From: GCA-2705995 sp048267965
GTDB taxonomy: Bacteria; Bacteroidota; Bacteroidia; Flavobacteriales_G; Salibacteraceae
Assembly (NCBI GenBank): GCA_048267965.1
Contig: JBLWWK010000010.1
Location: 40,087 to 104,086 of the forward strand
Length of the DNA: 64,000 nt
Direction of reading: 5' to 3'
Below the pieces are notes generated by a model, which was not told where the DNA came from, made no database searches, and saw only the letters and a program-made list of their open reading frames with translations. This document shows positions 17,900 through 26,816 of the stretch, in pieces. Each line of letters opens with the position of its first letter. Position 1 is the first letter of the stretch. The translations under genes and the position numbers were made by a program.

Positions 17900-18682
17900 T
17901 TATTGGCAAAAATTCCCCAAAATTTCAGCCGCCTCAGTATCGCCAAGTTCAGCGGCTTTTTGCCAAGCCTCACATGCTTCGGCTCGTTTGTCTAATTTTC
18001 GATAGCAAAGTGCCAAGTTAAACCAAGCATCTGCGTTTTGCGGGTTAAGTTGCAATGCATAACTAAAATGCTTGCCTGCATCTGTAAAGAAGCCATCGAG
18101 CATTAAGCGTACGCCTAGTTGGTAATGGTTTTCGGCAGAAGGATCACGATATCCAGCGGTAAATAATCCCAATTCTAATTCTTGATTTTTACCAACTCGA
18201 TCGTTGTTTTCAGCAAACTGTTTAGATGCAAATTGAAAACTAATTACTTGAGAAGAAGCTGTGGGTTGGTTGTAGCGAACAGCCGGATTCCACAATGTAT
18301 CGGTAATCCAAATCATTCTTTCGGCTTCTAGAGCAAACAATTGCTTAAAATTAATCGATATAATTTCTTCGGGGTTTAAGCCATCGCTAAACTCTACATC
18401 GCTTTTTACGGTTCGAACCGAAGCCACTTTTCCGGTTTCATCGATCATAAATTCTACATCGATATTGCCGTTCACTCCATAATGCATGGCAGCATAAGGA
18501 ATTACTAACTTGTTGATTATGAGCTGTTGTAGGGCCTCTTCTCCGTACTTAAACTGAGCAGAAGTTTCTTCGTTATCTTCACCTTGCACTGCGTTGTTTA
18601 CCGTAGTAGGTTGCTGGCTATTGCCTTGATTACAAGAGATAAACAGAACAAATAATACGAGAGAAAAAAGTCTAGACGTCAT
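17900..18682 (-). CDS. Lipoprotein with TonB-C-like and TPR regions
   Basis: 260 aa. Lipobox LFVLFISC near residue 17. Residues about 45-165 resemble a TonB C-terminal-type domain (GNIDVEFMIDETGKVASVRTV), as seen in many Bacteroidota envelope proteins. The C-terminal 85 residues hold TPR/Sel1-like helices (YALQLNPQNADAWFNLALCY, EACEAWQKAAELGDTEAAEI). It probably sits in the periplasm as a protein-interaction module. Substrate or partner unknown. Confidence 0.7.
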   Translation of the reverse strand: MTSRLFSLVLFVLFISCNQGNSQQPTTVNNAVQGEDNEETSAQFKYGEEALQQLIINKLVIPYAAMHYGVNGNIDVEFMIDETGKVASVRTVKSDVEFSDGLNPEEIISINFKQLFALEAERMIWITDTLWNPAVRYNQPTASSQVISFQFASKQFAENNDRVGKNQELELGLFTAGYRDPSAENHYQLGVRLMLDGFFTDAGKHFSYALQLNPQNADAWFNLALCYRKLDKRAEACEAWQKAAELGDTEAAEILGNFCQ

Positions 18683-18685
18683 ATA

Positions 18686-18724
18686 AAAAGAGTTGAACCG
18701 CGAATTTAATCATTGTTCAACTCG
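18686..18724 (-). terminator. Terminator-like hairpin behind the SRPBCC gene
   Basis: GAGTTGAAC (18690-18698) / GTTCAACTC (18715-18723), 16-base loop, followed leftward by TTTTT. It ends just before the next leftward ATG (18682), so it could also attenuate that gene. Confidence 0.6.
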
Positions 18725-18752
18725 TTTTCATCAAATTTATACGAGTAAAAAG

Positions 18753-19676
18753 CTACTTTACAGGAAAGCAAACACGCGTGAGCATTTCGTTTTCAGGAAC
18801 TGTACCCGGTTCGTTTTCGTAAATCTCGAACGGGTGCACCTTTTTGTTCACCTTAATTTCTTTAATCCGTTGCAAGTTGTAAAGTGTGCTCCAAGCGTTG
18901 CCCAAATGTTTGTAAACACCTTTATGAACAATAGAATATACTTGCGTTTTAGGTAGTTGCCCCGTAATTATTTCGGTAGGAACCGCTCCTGAAATTTCTT
19001 GAACAGGTATACCAGCCGTAAATTCTACACCTTGTTTAACGGCATCCCATTTATGGTAAATCGTAAACGGATTGCCCACTACTTGAACTTCTTTATTATT
19101 GGAAAGAAAAGTTTGAAGCAGCTTAAAATTAGCAGGCATGGCGTTTCCCATTTCGCTCATAGTAGTAGCGGTCTTCACGCCAATGTAAGCGCAACCATCG
19201 AAATGTTCGTAGCCTACAAAATCTAGATTAGATTCAACTTGGCCTTTCTCTACATAGTCTTTCAATAAGTTTAAACCTCTGCCAAAATCCATCCCGATGA
19301 AAGCTTCCATCGATTTTTTCATCCAAAACATAAAAAACGGAAGGGAGGTAGCCATGTGCCAAGTTACGTCTGTTTTACCTTCATTTTCTTTCAAATCGAA
19401 TACGATGTTCGCAAACGATTTCCACGGTTTCAAGAAGTTTAAATCATATTCTAATTGTGTAGCCGATTGCTTGGTGATTTTCATGTTACCAGAACCAACA
19501 CGTGCACCTTCCCAAGCATAAAATTGCGCATCACTTGCTACTTCTACCTTGGCATCGGGGTCTTGAATGAGCCAAGGAGACCAGGCCGTCCAATGATTAA
19601 AGTCGCTTAAATAAGTATGAATTTTTGCCGCAGAAGCGTCAATGGTGATGGTGCGATGAACATTAACTTTCGGCAT
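18753..19676 (-). CDS. SRPBCC (polyketide cyclase-like) plus GyrI-like effector-binding protein
   Basis: 307 aa with two parts. Residues 1-150 form an SRPBCC/START-like fold (VHRTITIDASAAKIHTYLSD, WTAWSPWL, KITKQSATQLEYDL). Residues about 155-307 resemble the GyrI-like/AraC effector-binding fold (YIGVKTATTMSEMGNAMPAN, GVEFTAGIPVQE, GVYKHLGNAWSTLY). Both bind small hydrophobic ligands in other proteins; no DNA-binding domain is present, so a ligand carrier or detoxification role is inferred. The iterated 10-mer at 18975-18984 encodes Val-Pro-Thr. Confidence 0.78.
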   Translation of the reverse strand: MPKVNVHRTITIDASAAKIHTYLSDFNHWTAWSPWLIQDPDAKVEVASDAQFYAWEGARVGSGNMKITKQSATQLEYDLNFLKPWKSFANIVFDLKENEGKTDVTWHMATSLPFFMFWMKKSMEAFIGMDFGRGLNLLKDYVEKGQVESNLDFVGYEHFDGCAYIGVKTATTMSEMGNAMPANFKLLQTFLSNNKEVQVVGNPFTIYHKWDAVKQGVEFTAGIPVQEISGAVPTEIITGQLPKTQVYSIVHKGVYKHLGNAWSTLYNLQRIKEIKVNKKVHPFEIYENEPGTVPENEMLTRVCFPVK

Positions 19677-19700
19677 AACAGTTTAGGTTTTTGTTACTCT

Positions 19701-19708
19701 CAAAAATA
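19701..19708 (-). promoter_or_regulatory. -7-like element before the SRPBCC gene
   Basis: On the minus strand TATTTTTG fits TAnnTTTG, 24 bases before the ATG at 19676. No obvious -33 TTG. Confidence 0.4.
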
Positions 19709-19784
19709 GGAAAAAAGTAAGTGTAAGTGATTCTTTATTACTTCGATGTTTTGCTGAAATACAGAATAATGAAGCCGTAAAAGG

Positions 19785-19826
19785 ACAAAAAATAGCCATG
19801 ATTTTTACTTGAAAATCATGGCTAAG
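19785..19826 (-). terminator. Terminator of the threonine aldolase transcription unit
   Basis: 13-bp stem TAGCCATGATTTT (19793-19805) / AAAATCATGGCTA (19812-19824), with a T-run on the leftward exit. Confidence 0.85.
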
Positions 19827-19852
19827 ATGAAAAGAATGCAATTAGATAGAAG

Positions 19853-20866
19853 TTATTTCATGTTTCGAATTACTTCAACGGCTTCGTCAATTTGTTGAGA
19901 AGTAATGTTTAAATGTGTTACAAAGCGCAATGTATTTAGGCCCATTTGAACAGCGAGAATTCCGCGTTCCTTCAGATATTGGAGCACTTCTGCAGGGTTT
20001 TTATTCACCTGAAAAATTACAATGTTGGTTTCTACAGGAAGAACGTCAGTTACAACGGGGCTTTCTTTTAGAGCTTTTTCTAATTGTTGGGCGTGTTCAA
20101 AATCTTGTGATAATCGGTTAAGATGGTGGTCGAGTGCGTATATACCCGCAGCGGCCAAAAATCCGGCCTGTCTCATGCCGCCTCCCATTGCTTTTCGCAC
20201 ACGTCTTGCTTCTTTAATAAAGGCTTTATTGCCGATAAGCAGAGAGCCGACTGGGCAACCTAAGCCTTTGCTGAGGCAAATCGAAATACTATCGACTAAT
20301 TCTCCTATTTGGGCTGGTTGGGTTTTCGTTTTATTGAGGGCATTAAAAATACGCGCGCCATCCATGTGCAGTGGAAGATTGTTTTCAGAGCAAACTTCTC
20401 GAATGGCTTTAATTTCGTTGATATCCCAAATAGCTCCACCGCCTTTATTGGTGGTGTTTTCTAATGCAACCAATTGAGTTCTGGCGGCATGAATATCTTC
20501 TGAATCGTTAATATTTTCAGCAACTTGTTGGGCTGTAAACCTTCCACGATGACCATTTAAGAGCCGAACGGAACAGTGACTATTTCTAGCGATTCCGCCC
20601 CCTTCGTAACGGTAAATATGGGCAATGTCGCTGCAAATAACTTCTCCACCGGGTTGGGTATGAACACGAATTCCAATTTGATTGGTCATGGTACCAGAAG
20701 GGCAAAACAACGCAGCTTCGTGGTTAAATAAATTAGCCGCTTTGCGTTCTAGCAGGTTAATGGTTTCGTCTTCTTGAAAAACGTCATCGCCTACTTGGGC
20801 ATCAAACATGGCGTTTTTCATCTCTTGAGTAGGTTTTGTAACCGTATCGCTTCTAAAATCGATCAT
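19853..20866 (-). CDS. ltaE: Low-specificity L-threonine aldolase
   Basis: 337 aa from ATG at 20866 (MIDFRSDTVTKPTQEM), the standard family N-terminus. A frame open to 21028 would add 54 unrelated residues overlapping the cupin gene and is rejected. PLP features include SGTMTNQIG, the HMDGARIFNA substrate/PLP aspartate strand, and SICLSKGLGCPVGS with the Schiff-base Lys. The enzyme cleaves L-threonine/L-allo-threonine to glycine and acetaldehyde in the cytoplasm. It follows the cupin gene by 16 bases, at the end of a leftward gene run. Confidence 0.93.
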   Translation of the reverse strand: MIDFRSDTVTKPTQEMKNAMFDAQVGDDVFQEDETINLLERKAANLFNHEAALFCPSGTMTNQIGIRVHTQPGGEVICSDIAHIYRYEGGGIARNSHCSVRLLNGHRGRFTAQQVAENINDSEDIHAARTQLVALENTTNKGGGAIWDINEIKAIREVCSENNLPLHMDGARIFNALNKTKTQPAQIGELVDSISICLSKGLGCPVGSLLIGNKAFIKEARRVRKAMGGGMRQAGFLAAAGIYALDHHLNRLSQDFEHAQQLEKALKESPVVTDVLPVETNIVIFQVNKNPAEVLQYLKERGILAVQMGLNTLRFVTHLNITSQQIDEAVEVIRNMK

Positions 20867-20882
20867 GATGGGTGTGGTTTTT

Positions 20883-21245
20883 TTATTCTTCTCTATGAAC
20901 TGTATCGGGAGAAAAGGCTGGCAAACAAATGGCGAGGTACTTGGCTCCGCCTGCGAACGGGGTAGAGTAGCGCACCCATTCGTTTTTCTCTGCATGAATA
21001 AGATCTCCTGCGCTGGCAAAGAAATCACCTTCTTTAGTTTCTACTTGAATTTTGCCTTCTAAAACGTAGGTGAATTCATCAAATTCGGGAGTTTGTCCGG
21101 GCTCTTCCCAACCTTGCGGACTCGACATACGGGCAATACTGATTTCAGAATTGGCGGTATTTACGGCTCCTACAAATTCTTCAATTACTTTGGGTTTGGT
21201 TCCTACAGAAGGAATAATTGCGGGGTTTTGAATGATTTTAGCCAT
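20883..21245 (-). CDS. Single-domain cupin protein
   Basis: 120 aa from ATG at 21245 (MAKIIQNPAIIPSVG); the ATG at 21287 would extend it into the upstream gene. The cupin core is PEFDEFTYVLEGKIQVET and GDLIHAEKNEWVRYSTP; the usual first-motif His pair is partly replaced (Glu-Phe-Asp-Glu), so metal binding is uncertain. Function may be metabolite binding or isomerisation. The start overlaps the stop of the AstE-like gene by 8 bases, implying translational coupling. Confidence 0.8.
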   Translation of the reverse strand: MAKIIQNPAIIPSVGTKPKVIEEFVGAVNTANSEISIARMSSPQGWEEPGQTPEFDEFTYVLEGKIQVETKEGDFFASAGDLIHAEKNEWVRYSTPFAGGAKYLAICLPAFSPDTVHREE

Positions 21246-22203
21246 TTTGTTTCGGTTTTGAGAGCGTGCCAATATGAAAAAGGGCATCTCCTTGGTTAAT
21301 TACAGGCATGTTATTGTGGCCAATAATATAGCCATTATACGGTGATTTTACCTTTACGCGAAAGTTTCCGAACGGATCAGAAACGGTTCCTAGCAAATCT
21401 CCTTTTTCAATAAATTGCCCACTGGTTGCGTGTAAAATAAAGACGCCTGAGCTTCTGGCACGAACCCAATAACTTTTGTCACAAAATACTTGGTTGTAGG
21501 TCTGCTTGGTACTTTGTGTTTTCATGCCCAAATGGTGCAAAACGCGTTCGGTGCCTTCGATGGCTTCTTGAATAGAAAACTCATCGATTCGCATGGCTTC
21601 GCCTCCTTCGTACACCAGAAATGGAATTCGTTTTTTACGGGCCGTTTTGCGCAGCGATTTATCGATAAGCGGAGAAATTAGCTTCACTGGTGCGGCAAAG
21701 GCTTGAGCTAATTCAGCTGTTTTAGGGTCTTTTAACGCATAGCGAATCTGCGGAAAATTATGTCGGCTAGCCCCGCCTGTATGGAAATCGATTCCGTAAT
21801 TGGCCAGCGGTAAAATTTTCTGCGTTAAAAAATGAGCCACTCTGCTTGCTAAAGAGCCGGTAGAACTGCCCGGAAAACTGCGGTTAATGTCTTTACCGTC
21901 TGGAACTTGACGAGAAAAGTTTAAAAAGCCGTAGATGTTCAAAATCGGAATAGCAATGACGTTTCCTTTCTCGAGCGATTCTAGGTAATCGTCAAAAATA
22001 AGTCTGCGAATAATCTCAATGCCGTTTACTTCGTCTCCATGTAAACCGCCCATAAGTAGCACGGTAGGACCCGGATTTTTGCTTCGGTAAACATACACAG
22101 GTAAGTCGATGTGTGTGCCCGAAGGTAAGCGAGCCACATTGAAATTGATCATCTGGTTTTTACCAGGCGCCACATTTACACCGTTGATTATGAAATCATC
22201 CAT
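21238..22203 (-). CDS. Succinylglutamate desuccinylase/aspartoacylase family protein
   Basis: 321 aa. Zinc-ligand motif GGLHGDEVNGIE (His and Glu), then DINRSFPG with the substrate Arg and a second-half IDFHTGGASRHNFP with the third ligand His; the catalytic Glu is likely in VYEGGEAMRI. A C-terminal beta domain (about 240-315) matches the AstE/AspA fold. It should hydrolyse an N-acyl amino acid or similar amide in the cytoplasm. In the same leftward run as the cupin and threonine aldolase genes, but no clear common pathway. Confidence 0.87.
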   Translation of the reverse strand: MDDFIINGVNVAPGKNQMINFNVARLPSGTHIDLPVYVYRSKNPGPTVLLMGGLHGDEVNGIEIIRRLIFDDYLESLEKGNVIAIPILNIYGFLNFSRQVPDGKDINRSFPGSSTGSLASRVAHFLTQKILPLANYGIDFHTGGASRHNFPQIRYALKDPKTAELAQAFAAPVKLISPLIDKSLRKTARKKRIPFLVYEGGEAMRIDEFSIQEAIEGTERVLHHLGMKTQSTKQTYNQVFCDKSYWVRARSSGVFILHATSGQFIEKGDLLGTVSDPFGNFRVKVKSPYNGYIIGHNNMPVINQGDALFHIGTLSKPKQNG

Positions 22204-22211
22204 TGGCTGTT

Positions 22212-22853
22212 TTATAATTTTCTACAAATCATTAATCCATCTCGTATGGGGAACAACACATTTTGTACGCGACTATCTTCTTGAATTTTCTTGTTGAATT
22301 CAAGAATGGCATGAGTGTCTTGGTCGTTTTCGGTAACGGGTTCAATCACTTTTCCGCTCCACAATACATTGTCAACTATAATGTAACCATTGGGTTTTAC
22401 CCGATCGATTACTAAATCGAAATAGTTAGAATAGTTGGTTTTGTCTGCATCGATAAAAACTACATCCCACTCAACATCAAGGGTGGGAACAATTTCAAGG
22501 GCATTACCAATGTGCAATTCAATGTTGTTGGTAATACCCGCTTTTTCGAAATAGTGCGCAGTGAAATCTTCTAACTCTTCGTTAATATCGATGGTATGGA
22601 TTTTTCCGCTAGGTTGTAATCCTTCAGACCAACAAATGCTCGAATAGCCTGTATACGTGCCAATCTCTAGCAAGTCTTTGGGCGCAATCATGTGGCTAAG
22701 CATGCTAATTACCCGGCCTTGTAAGTGCCCAGCCAGCATTCTGGGATTGAGCACTTTTTGGTGGGTATCTCGGTATAATTGATACAGTAACTCTGGTTCT
22801 TGTTCAGAATGTTGGTTAATGTAATTTTCTAATCGAGAATCAAGAAAATCCAT
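22212..22853 (-). CDS. SAM-dependent O-methyltransferase (family 3)
   Basis: 213 aa from ATG at 22853 (MDFLDSRLENYINQ), 2 bases after the previous stop. An ATG at 22880 would overlap the upstream gene by 25 bases and is less likely. Motifs: LLEIGTYTGYSSICWSEGL (SAM-binding motif I), VVFIDADKTNYSNYFDL (metal-binding Asp region) and GYIIVDNVLWSG. The family includes catechol/caffeoyl-CoA O-methyltransferases that use Mg2+. Natural substrate unknown. Confidence 0.88.
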   Translation of the reverse strand: MDFLDSRLENYINQHSEQEPELLYQLYRDTHQKVLNPRMLAGHLQGRVISMLSHMIAPKDLLEIGTYTGYSSICWSEGLQPSGKIHTIDINEELEDFTAHYFEKAGITNNIELHIGNALEIVPTLDVEWDVVFIDADKTNYSNYFDLVIDRVKPNGYIIVDNVLWSGKVIEPVTENDQDTHAILEFNKKIQEDSRVQNVLFPIRDGLMICRKL

Positions 22854-22855
22854 GC

Positions 22856-23341
22856 TTAGTTGCTTTCGTTTTCTGGCCAAACAAAATCACCTTCTTCATC
22901 GATTAATGGTCCCCATTGAATTTCTGAAACTTGGTCTTCATCGAACCAAAACATCAAATTTACTTCAGGATAGGTTAGTAATTCCATAGGAGGTTCAGAC
23001 TCGTCACCTTCAATTTCTTCTTCGATAATTTCACCAAAGTCGAAGTTTTTAAGAGCAGTTTCTAGTGCTTCTTTTGAAAGACCCATGAGTTCAACATTGT
23101 CTAAAGTAGAAGCAGTGTTGCTGGTAGTAATACCGGTTAACGTCCAATCTTCGTCTTCGTCAAAAGAAAGAGAAATTTCAAGCTCATCGTAATGCCAAGC
23201 TTCTGTGTTTTCATCTTCTTCACTGCCAAAAGCAAAACGCTCAATTTCGCTTGGTTCACCCAATGCTGCTTTTACTTCTGCTTTGCTTAGGCCAAATGTT
23301 AAATTCTCTAATCCTTTTCCGATTAATATTGTCTGTTTCAT
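22856..23341 (-). CDS. Acidic cytoplasmic protein of unknown function
   Basis: 161 aa, strongly acidic, no signal peptide. The opening MKQTILIGKGLENLTFGLSK followed by VKAALGEPSEIE resembles the short helix-turn seen in BamE/SmpA-like repeats, and a second similar unit (ELMGLSKEALETALKNFDFG) follows, so the protein may be an internal duplication. Two Trp-rich strands end it. Co-directional and tightly spaced with the methyltransferase gene. No function assigned. Confidence 0.65.
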   Translation of the reverse strand: MKQTILIGKGLENLTFGLSKAEVKAALGEPSEIERFAFGSEEDENTEAWHYDELEISLSFDEDEDWTLTGITTSNTASTLDNVELMGLSKEALETALKNFDFGEIIEEEIEGDESEPPMELLTYPEVNLMFWFDEDQVSEIQWGPLIDEEGDFVWPENESN

Positions 23342-23398
23342 GCTGTAAATTTTTTTAGAAATTTAAGGTAAAGTTCGATTTCTAATGTATAGTGAATA

Positions 23399-24625
23399 TT
23401 ACCTAGGTAAAAAGGTTAAACTGCTGCGTTGACTTGGCTCAAAGATTTCATTAGCAATATCTTGAAGCTCTTCTGCCGTAATAAGGTCAATATCTTTATA
23501 GATGGTTTCTAAATCGTCTACTTGGTCAAAAGATAAAAGGCTTTTTCCTAAGGCCATCATTAAGCTAGAACCACTTTCTTGACTCAATGCAATTTGGCCT
23601 TTAAGCTGTTCTTTAGCACTTGAAAGTTGACGAATACCGAGCTTTTGCTTGCGCAGTTTATCGAGTTCTTTTTGAATAAGTTCGGTAGCTTTTGGCAGGC
23701 TGCTTTTATCAGTGCCTAAATACACGCTAAAAATACCTGTATCTGAATAAGCGGTGTAGTTCGACTCTAAGTTATAGGCAAATCCATACTTCTCGCTAAT
23801 GTTTAGGTTCAGGCGGCTATTCATAGCAGGCCCTCCTAAGATGTTATTGAGTAAGATGAGCGCTCGTCTTCTTGAGTCTGCATGAGAATAAGCCGTATTA
23901 CCCAACATCAAATGTGCTTGAAAAATTTCTTTTTCTTGAATGCACTGTTCAATGTGATAATCGTTAAACGGTTTTCTTTTGTTTTGGTAGGAACCGTACT
24001 CAATATCTTCGGTGTGTTTCTCAAGAATTTTTTGAAGCTTCTGGGTAGAGATGTTTCCGGTTGAGCTAAAAACCAAGTTTTCAGTAACGTAGTGCTTTTT
24101 TAAGAAGTGCGATAAATTCTTTTGTCCAAGTCGGTAAAGGTTATCACGTGTTCCTAAAATTGATCTGCCTAAGTTATGGTTAGCGTACAATTGATCTTCA
24201 AAATCATCGAAAATTTGTTCAGAGGGGCTATCTAGGTACGATGAAATTTCATCTGAAATGATTTCGCGTTCCTTCTGAATTTCTTTTTCTGGAAATGTAG
24301 AGCGAAACGTAATATCGGTAAGCAATTCAATGGCTCTTTCGTAATGGTGCGGAAGAAAAGAAGCATAAATTACGGTGTCTTCTTTACTGGTGTAGGCATT
24401 CAGTTCGCCACCTACAGCATCAATTCTGTTTAAGATATGAAAGGCTTTACGCTTATTCGTTCCTTTAAAAATGCAATGTTCGAGAAAATGTGCCAAGCCA
24501 TGCTCGTGTTCATCTTCGTCTCGAGAGCCCGCATTAATAATAAAACCGCAATGCGAAGCGGGCGAGTTAACTTCTTTATGAATGACCCGAATACCATTCT
24601 GAAGTGTGAATATGTCAAATTCCAT
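23399..24625 (-). CDS. M16 family zinc peptidase
   Basis: 408 aa. The inverted zincin motif HFLEH is at residues 46-50 (GLAHFLEHCIFKGT), with the third ligand Glu about 75 residues downstream (EREIISDEISSYLDSP). Both halves of one M16 module are present; the second half (AYNLESNYTAYSDTGIFSVY) lacks a zinc site as usual. Enzymes of this group degrade peptides or process precursors; no signal peptide is evident. An iterated 10-mer at 23986-23995 lies in a different phase here (Gly-Ser-Tyr). Downstream of the DEAD-box gene by 41 bases. Confidence 0.9.
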   Translation of the reverse strand: MEFDIFTLQNGIRVIHKEVNSPASHCGFIINAGSRDEDEHEHGLAHFLEHCIFKGTNKRKAFHILNRIDAVGGELNAYTSKEDTVIYASFLPHHYERAIELLTDITFRSTFPEKEIQKEREIISDEISSYLDSPSEQIFDDFEDQLYANHNLGRSILGTRDNLYRLGQKNLSHFLKKHYVTENLVFSSTGNISTQKLQKILEKHTEDIEYGSYQNKRKPFNDYHIEQCIQEKEIFQAHLMLGNTAYSHADSRRRALILLNNILGGPAMNSRLNLNISEKYGFAYNLESNYTAYSDTGIFSVYLGTDKSSLPKATELIQKELDKLRKQKLGIRQLSSAKEQLKGQIALSQESGSSLMMALGKSLLSFDQVDDLETIYKDIDLITAEELQDIANEIFEPSQRSSLTFLPR

Positions 24626-24666
24626 ATTGGGCGCGAAATTATCGAATAATGCGCAATCTTGAGATA

Positions 24667-25950
24667 TTACTCGCTGGTATTTGTAGAACTGTTATGATTC
24701 GTTTTTTTGGGAGGAGCCGGTTTCCCTTTTCGTGGAGAATTCTTCTTTTTAGATGAAAAAGGCTTTTTTCGACTTTTATTGCGCTTTTTCTTGGTTGGTT
24801 TTTGAGGGTTATATTCTGGGCTTTCACCAATTACCGAAGGAATATGAAGCTTTTCTAATTCTCTTTCGATAAGTTGTTCAATGTTGTAAAAATTGAACTG
24901 GTCTTTTTGGTTGATAAAAGAAATGGCTGCTCCGCTAGCTCCGGCACGTGCAGTTCTACCAATACGGTGAACATAATCTGCCGGATCGTCTGGAATATCG
25001 TAATTAACTACATGACTAAGGTCGTCTATATCGATACCGCGAGACAAAATATCGGTAGCAACAATAATTTTGAATTTTCCGGCTTTGAATAAACGCATGG
25101 TTTCGTTGCGTTCGGTTTGATCTCTGCCAGAATGAATCACTTTTACGCTGTGATTATGTGCTTTTATTTTGCGGTATAGTTGGTCGGCAGAATCTTTTCG
25201 AGATACAAAAATGATCATGTTTTTAATCGAAGCATGTTCGAGAATAAACATGAGTAAAGCATCTTTATGTTCGCTATTAACCAAATAAGCTTGCTGGTTT
25301 ATGTTTTCGGCTGGTTTGGCAATGGCCAAGTTGATTTGTTTCGGATTGTTGAGAATATCTTCTGATAAATCTCTGATACGTGCTGCCATTGTTGCCGAAA
25401 ACATTAAGGTTTGGCGTTCTTTTGGGCATTTTTGAATAATGGCTTTAATATCTTCGATAAAGCCCATGTCGAGCATGCGATCAGCTTCGTCTAAAATCAG
25501 CGTTTCAATTGTGCTTAAGTCGAGAATATCTAAGTGAAGGTAGCTTTTTAGGCGACCAGGTGTAGCAATTAAAATTTCTACTCCTTGTTGAATCGATTTT
25601 TTTTGAGCCACAAAATCAGCGGATTCTCCACCTCCGTAAACGGCTTGAGAAGTTACACCTGTGTAGTAGCTTAACCCTTCTAAATTTTGATCTATTTGAA
25701 TGGCAAGTTCACGGGTGGGAACAATAATTAAGCAGCGCGTTTTCGAATCGGCTTTGCCAATTAGTTTATTGAGAACAGGAATAATAAAAGCGGCTGTTTT
25801 TCCGGTACCTGTTTGTGCACAGGCAATTAAATCGTGATTATCGAGAATTACCGGAATGGCTTTTTCTTGTATTGGAGTTGCGTTTTCGAAGCGCATACCT
25901 TCAATACCTTCTATTAATTCTGGTTTGAGGTTTAAGTCTTTAAATTTCAA
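24667..25950 (-). CDS. DEAD-box RNA helicase
   Basis: 427 aa starting with TTG at 25950, directly after the upstream TGA stop; the start is supported by the family-typical MKFKDLNL opening. Motifs: AQTGTGKTAAFI (I), PTRELAIQ (Ia), DEADRMLDMGF (II), SAT (III), HRIGRTARAG (VI). The last 55 residues are Lys/Arg/Pro-rich (KKKRNKSRKKPF), a typical RNA-binding tail. Probably acts in ribosome assembly or mRNA turnover, in an RhlE-like clade. The abutting stop/start suggests coupling to the LytTR regulator upstream. Confidence 0.93.
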   Translation of the reverse strand: MKFKDLNLKPELIEGIEGMRFENATPIQEKAIPVILDNHDLIACAQTGTGKTAAFIIPVLNKLIGKADSKTRCLIIVPTRELAIQIDQNLEGLSYYTGVTSQAVYGGGESADFVAQKKSIQQGVEILIATPGRLKSYLHLDILDLSTIETLILDEADRMLDMGFIEDIKAIIQKCPKERQTLMFSATMAARIRDLSEDILNNPKQINLAIAKPAENINQQAYLVNSEHKDALLMFILEHASIKNMIIFVSRKDSADQLYRKIKAHNHSVKVIHSGRDQTERNETMRLFKAGKFKIIVATDILSRGIDIDDLSHVVNYDIPDDPADYVHRIGRTARAGASGAAISFINQKDQFNFYNIEQLIERELEKLHIPSVIGESPEYNPQKPTKKKRNKSRKKPFSSKKKNSPRKGKPAPPKKTNHNSSTNTSE

Positions 25951-26706
25951 TCAGTTCTTTTTTGATTTAACGATGTTTTTCTCGTTCTGTTTAAAATCGA
26001 GAATTTTGTGATTGCCAATGACAGGAATTCTTACCGATGGCATTTTAATCAGAAGATAGGTTTTTCCGTTTATATGCTCGGTTTTAAATTCGTTTTTACG
26101 CACTAGGTAATCGGGGTGTGGAACCATAAATTGGCTATTAGCAAAATCGTGTTTTACTACTTCGAAAGGTTTATTAACTGTATAAACTTCTCCGGTGTAT
26201 GTTTTGATTTGGGTAGTATTCTCGAAACGTTGAAAAAAGCTAACGTCTTCGAGTTTTATGGTTACAAATTTACCTTGTTTTAGCGCTAGAAACCAATTAT
26301 TATCGGGGTCGAAGTGAGAGATTAATCTTCGAGCGATATCTGCTTTGTTGGTTTTCTGTGCATACGATTTTAGAAGGGGCAATAGGTTGTTTTCTTGGGT
26401 TCCTTCGTGAAAAATATGCGGAGCATTAAATTGGTTATAAGCTACTTGTAAAAAATCGGTTTGGTTCGAGATAAATACGATTTCGCCAGATAGAGGTGCT
26501 TGTTTAAATAAATTCATGCCTGTATTGTTTTCAATCTCTAGTGAGAGAAAGATGATATCGACACTTTCGGCATTTTTGAGCAAGAAGTGTGAGGCTTCTT
26601 TTACAGAAGAAAATACAGTTACCGATGAGAAATCATCGCTGGCGAGTTCTGCCTTTAACTGGGCAGCCCTTTCGGGTTTATCTTCTATGATTATGGCTGT
26701 TTGCAT
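25951..26706 (-). CDS. LytTR-type response regulator with degenerate receiver
   Basis: 251 aa. Residues 1-115 have the receiver fold (AIIIEDKPERAAQLKAEL, then VDIIFLSLEIENNTG) but the expected phospho-acceptor Asp at position 55 is Ser, and the conserved Lys of the fifth strand is not seen (IFHEGT). Residues about 145-245 form a LytTR DNA-binding domain (NWFLALKQGKFVTIKLEDVSFFQR, FMVPHPDYLVRKNEF). It is therefore likely a phosphorylation-independent regulator. No histidine kinase is adjacent. It abuts the helicase gene. Confidence 0.8.
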   Translation of the reverse strand: MQTAIIIEDKPERAAQLKAELASDDFSSVTVFSSVKEASHFLLKNAESVDIIFLSLEIENNTGMNLFKQAPLSGEIVFISNQTDFLQVAYNQFNAPHIFHEGTQENNLLPLLKSYAQKTNKADIARRLISHFDPDNNWFLALKQGKFVTIKLEDVSFFQRFENTTQIKTYTGEVYTVNKPFEVVKHDFANSQFMVPHPDYLVRKNEFKTEHINGKTYLLIKMPSVRIPVIGNHKILDFKQNEKNIVKSKKN

Positions 26707-26797
26707 ATCTGGCTATAAAGGTAATCATAAGCTTTACCAATTCGAAAAAGTAGCTGCTTTCAAATTAAGAAAAATACTACAAACAGAGTGAGAAGTG

Positions 26798-26807
26798 GGT
26801 TCCTACC
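26798..26807. repeat. Intergenic copy of the iterated 10-mer
   Basis: GGTTCCTACC followed by GAT, 10 bases downstream of the PII-like gene's stop on the leftward transcript. Unpaired copy. Confidence 0.8.
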
Positions 26808-26816
26808 GATAAGAAA

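Noticed and set aside
19853..21028. Longer threonine aldolase start
   Set aside because: The extra 54 residues overlap the cupin gene and are unlike the family; ATG at 20866 gives the standard N-terminus.
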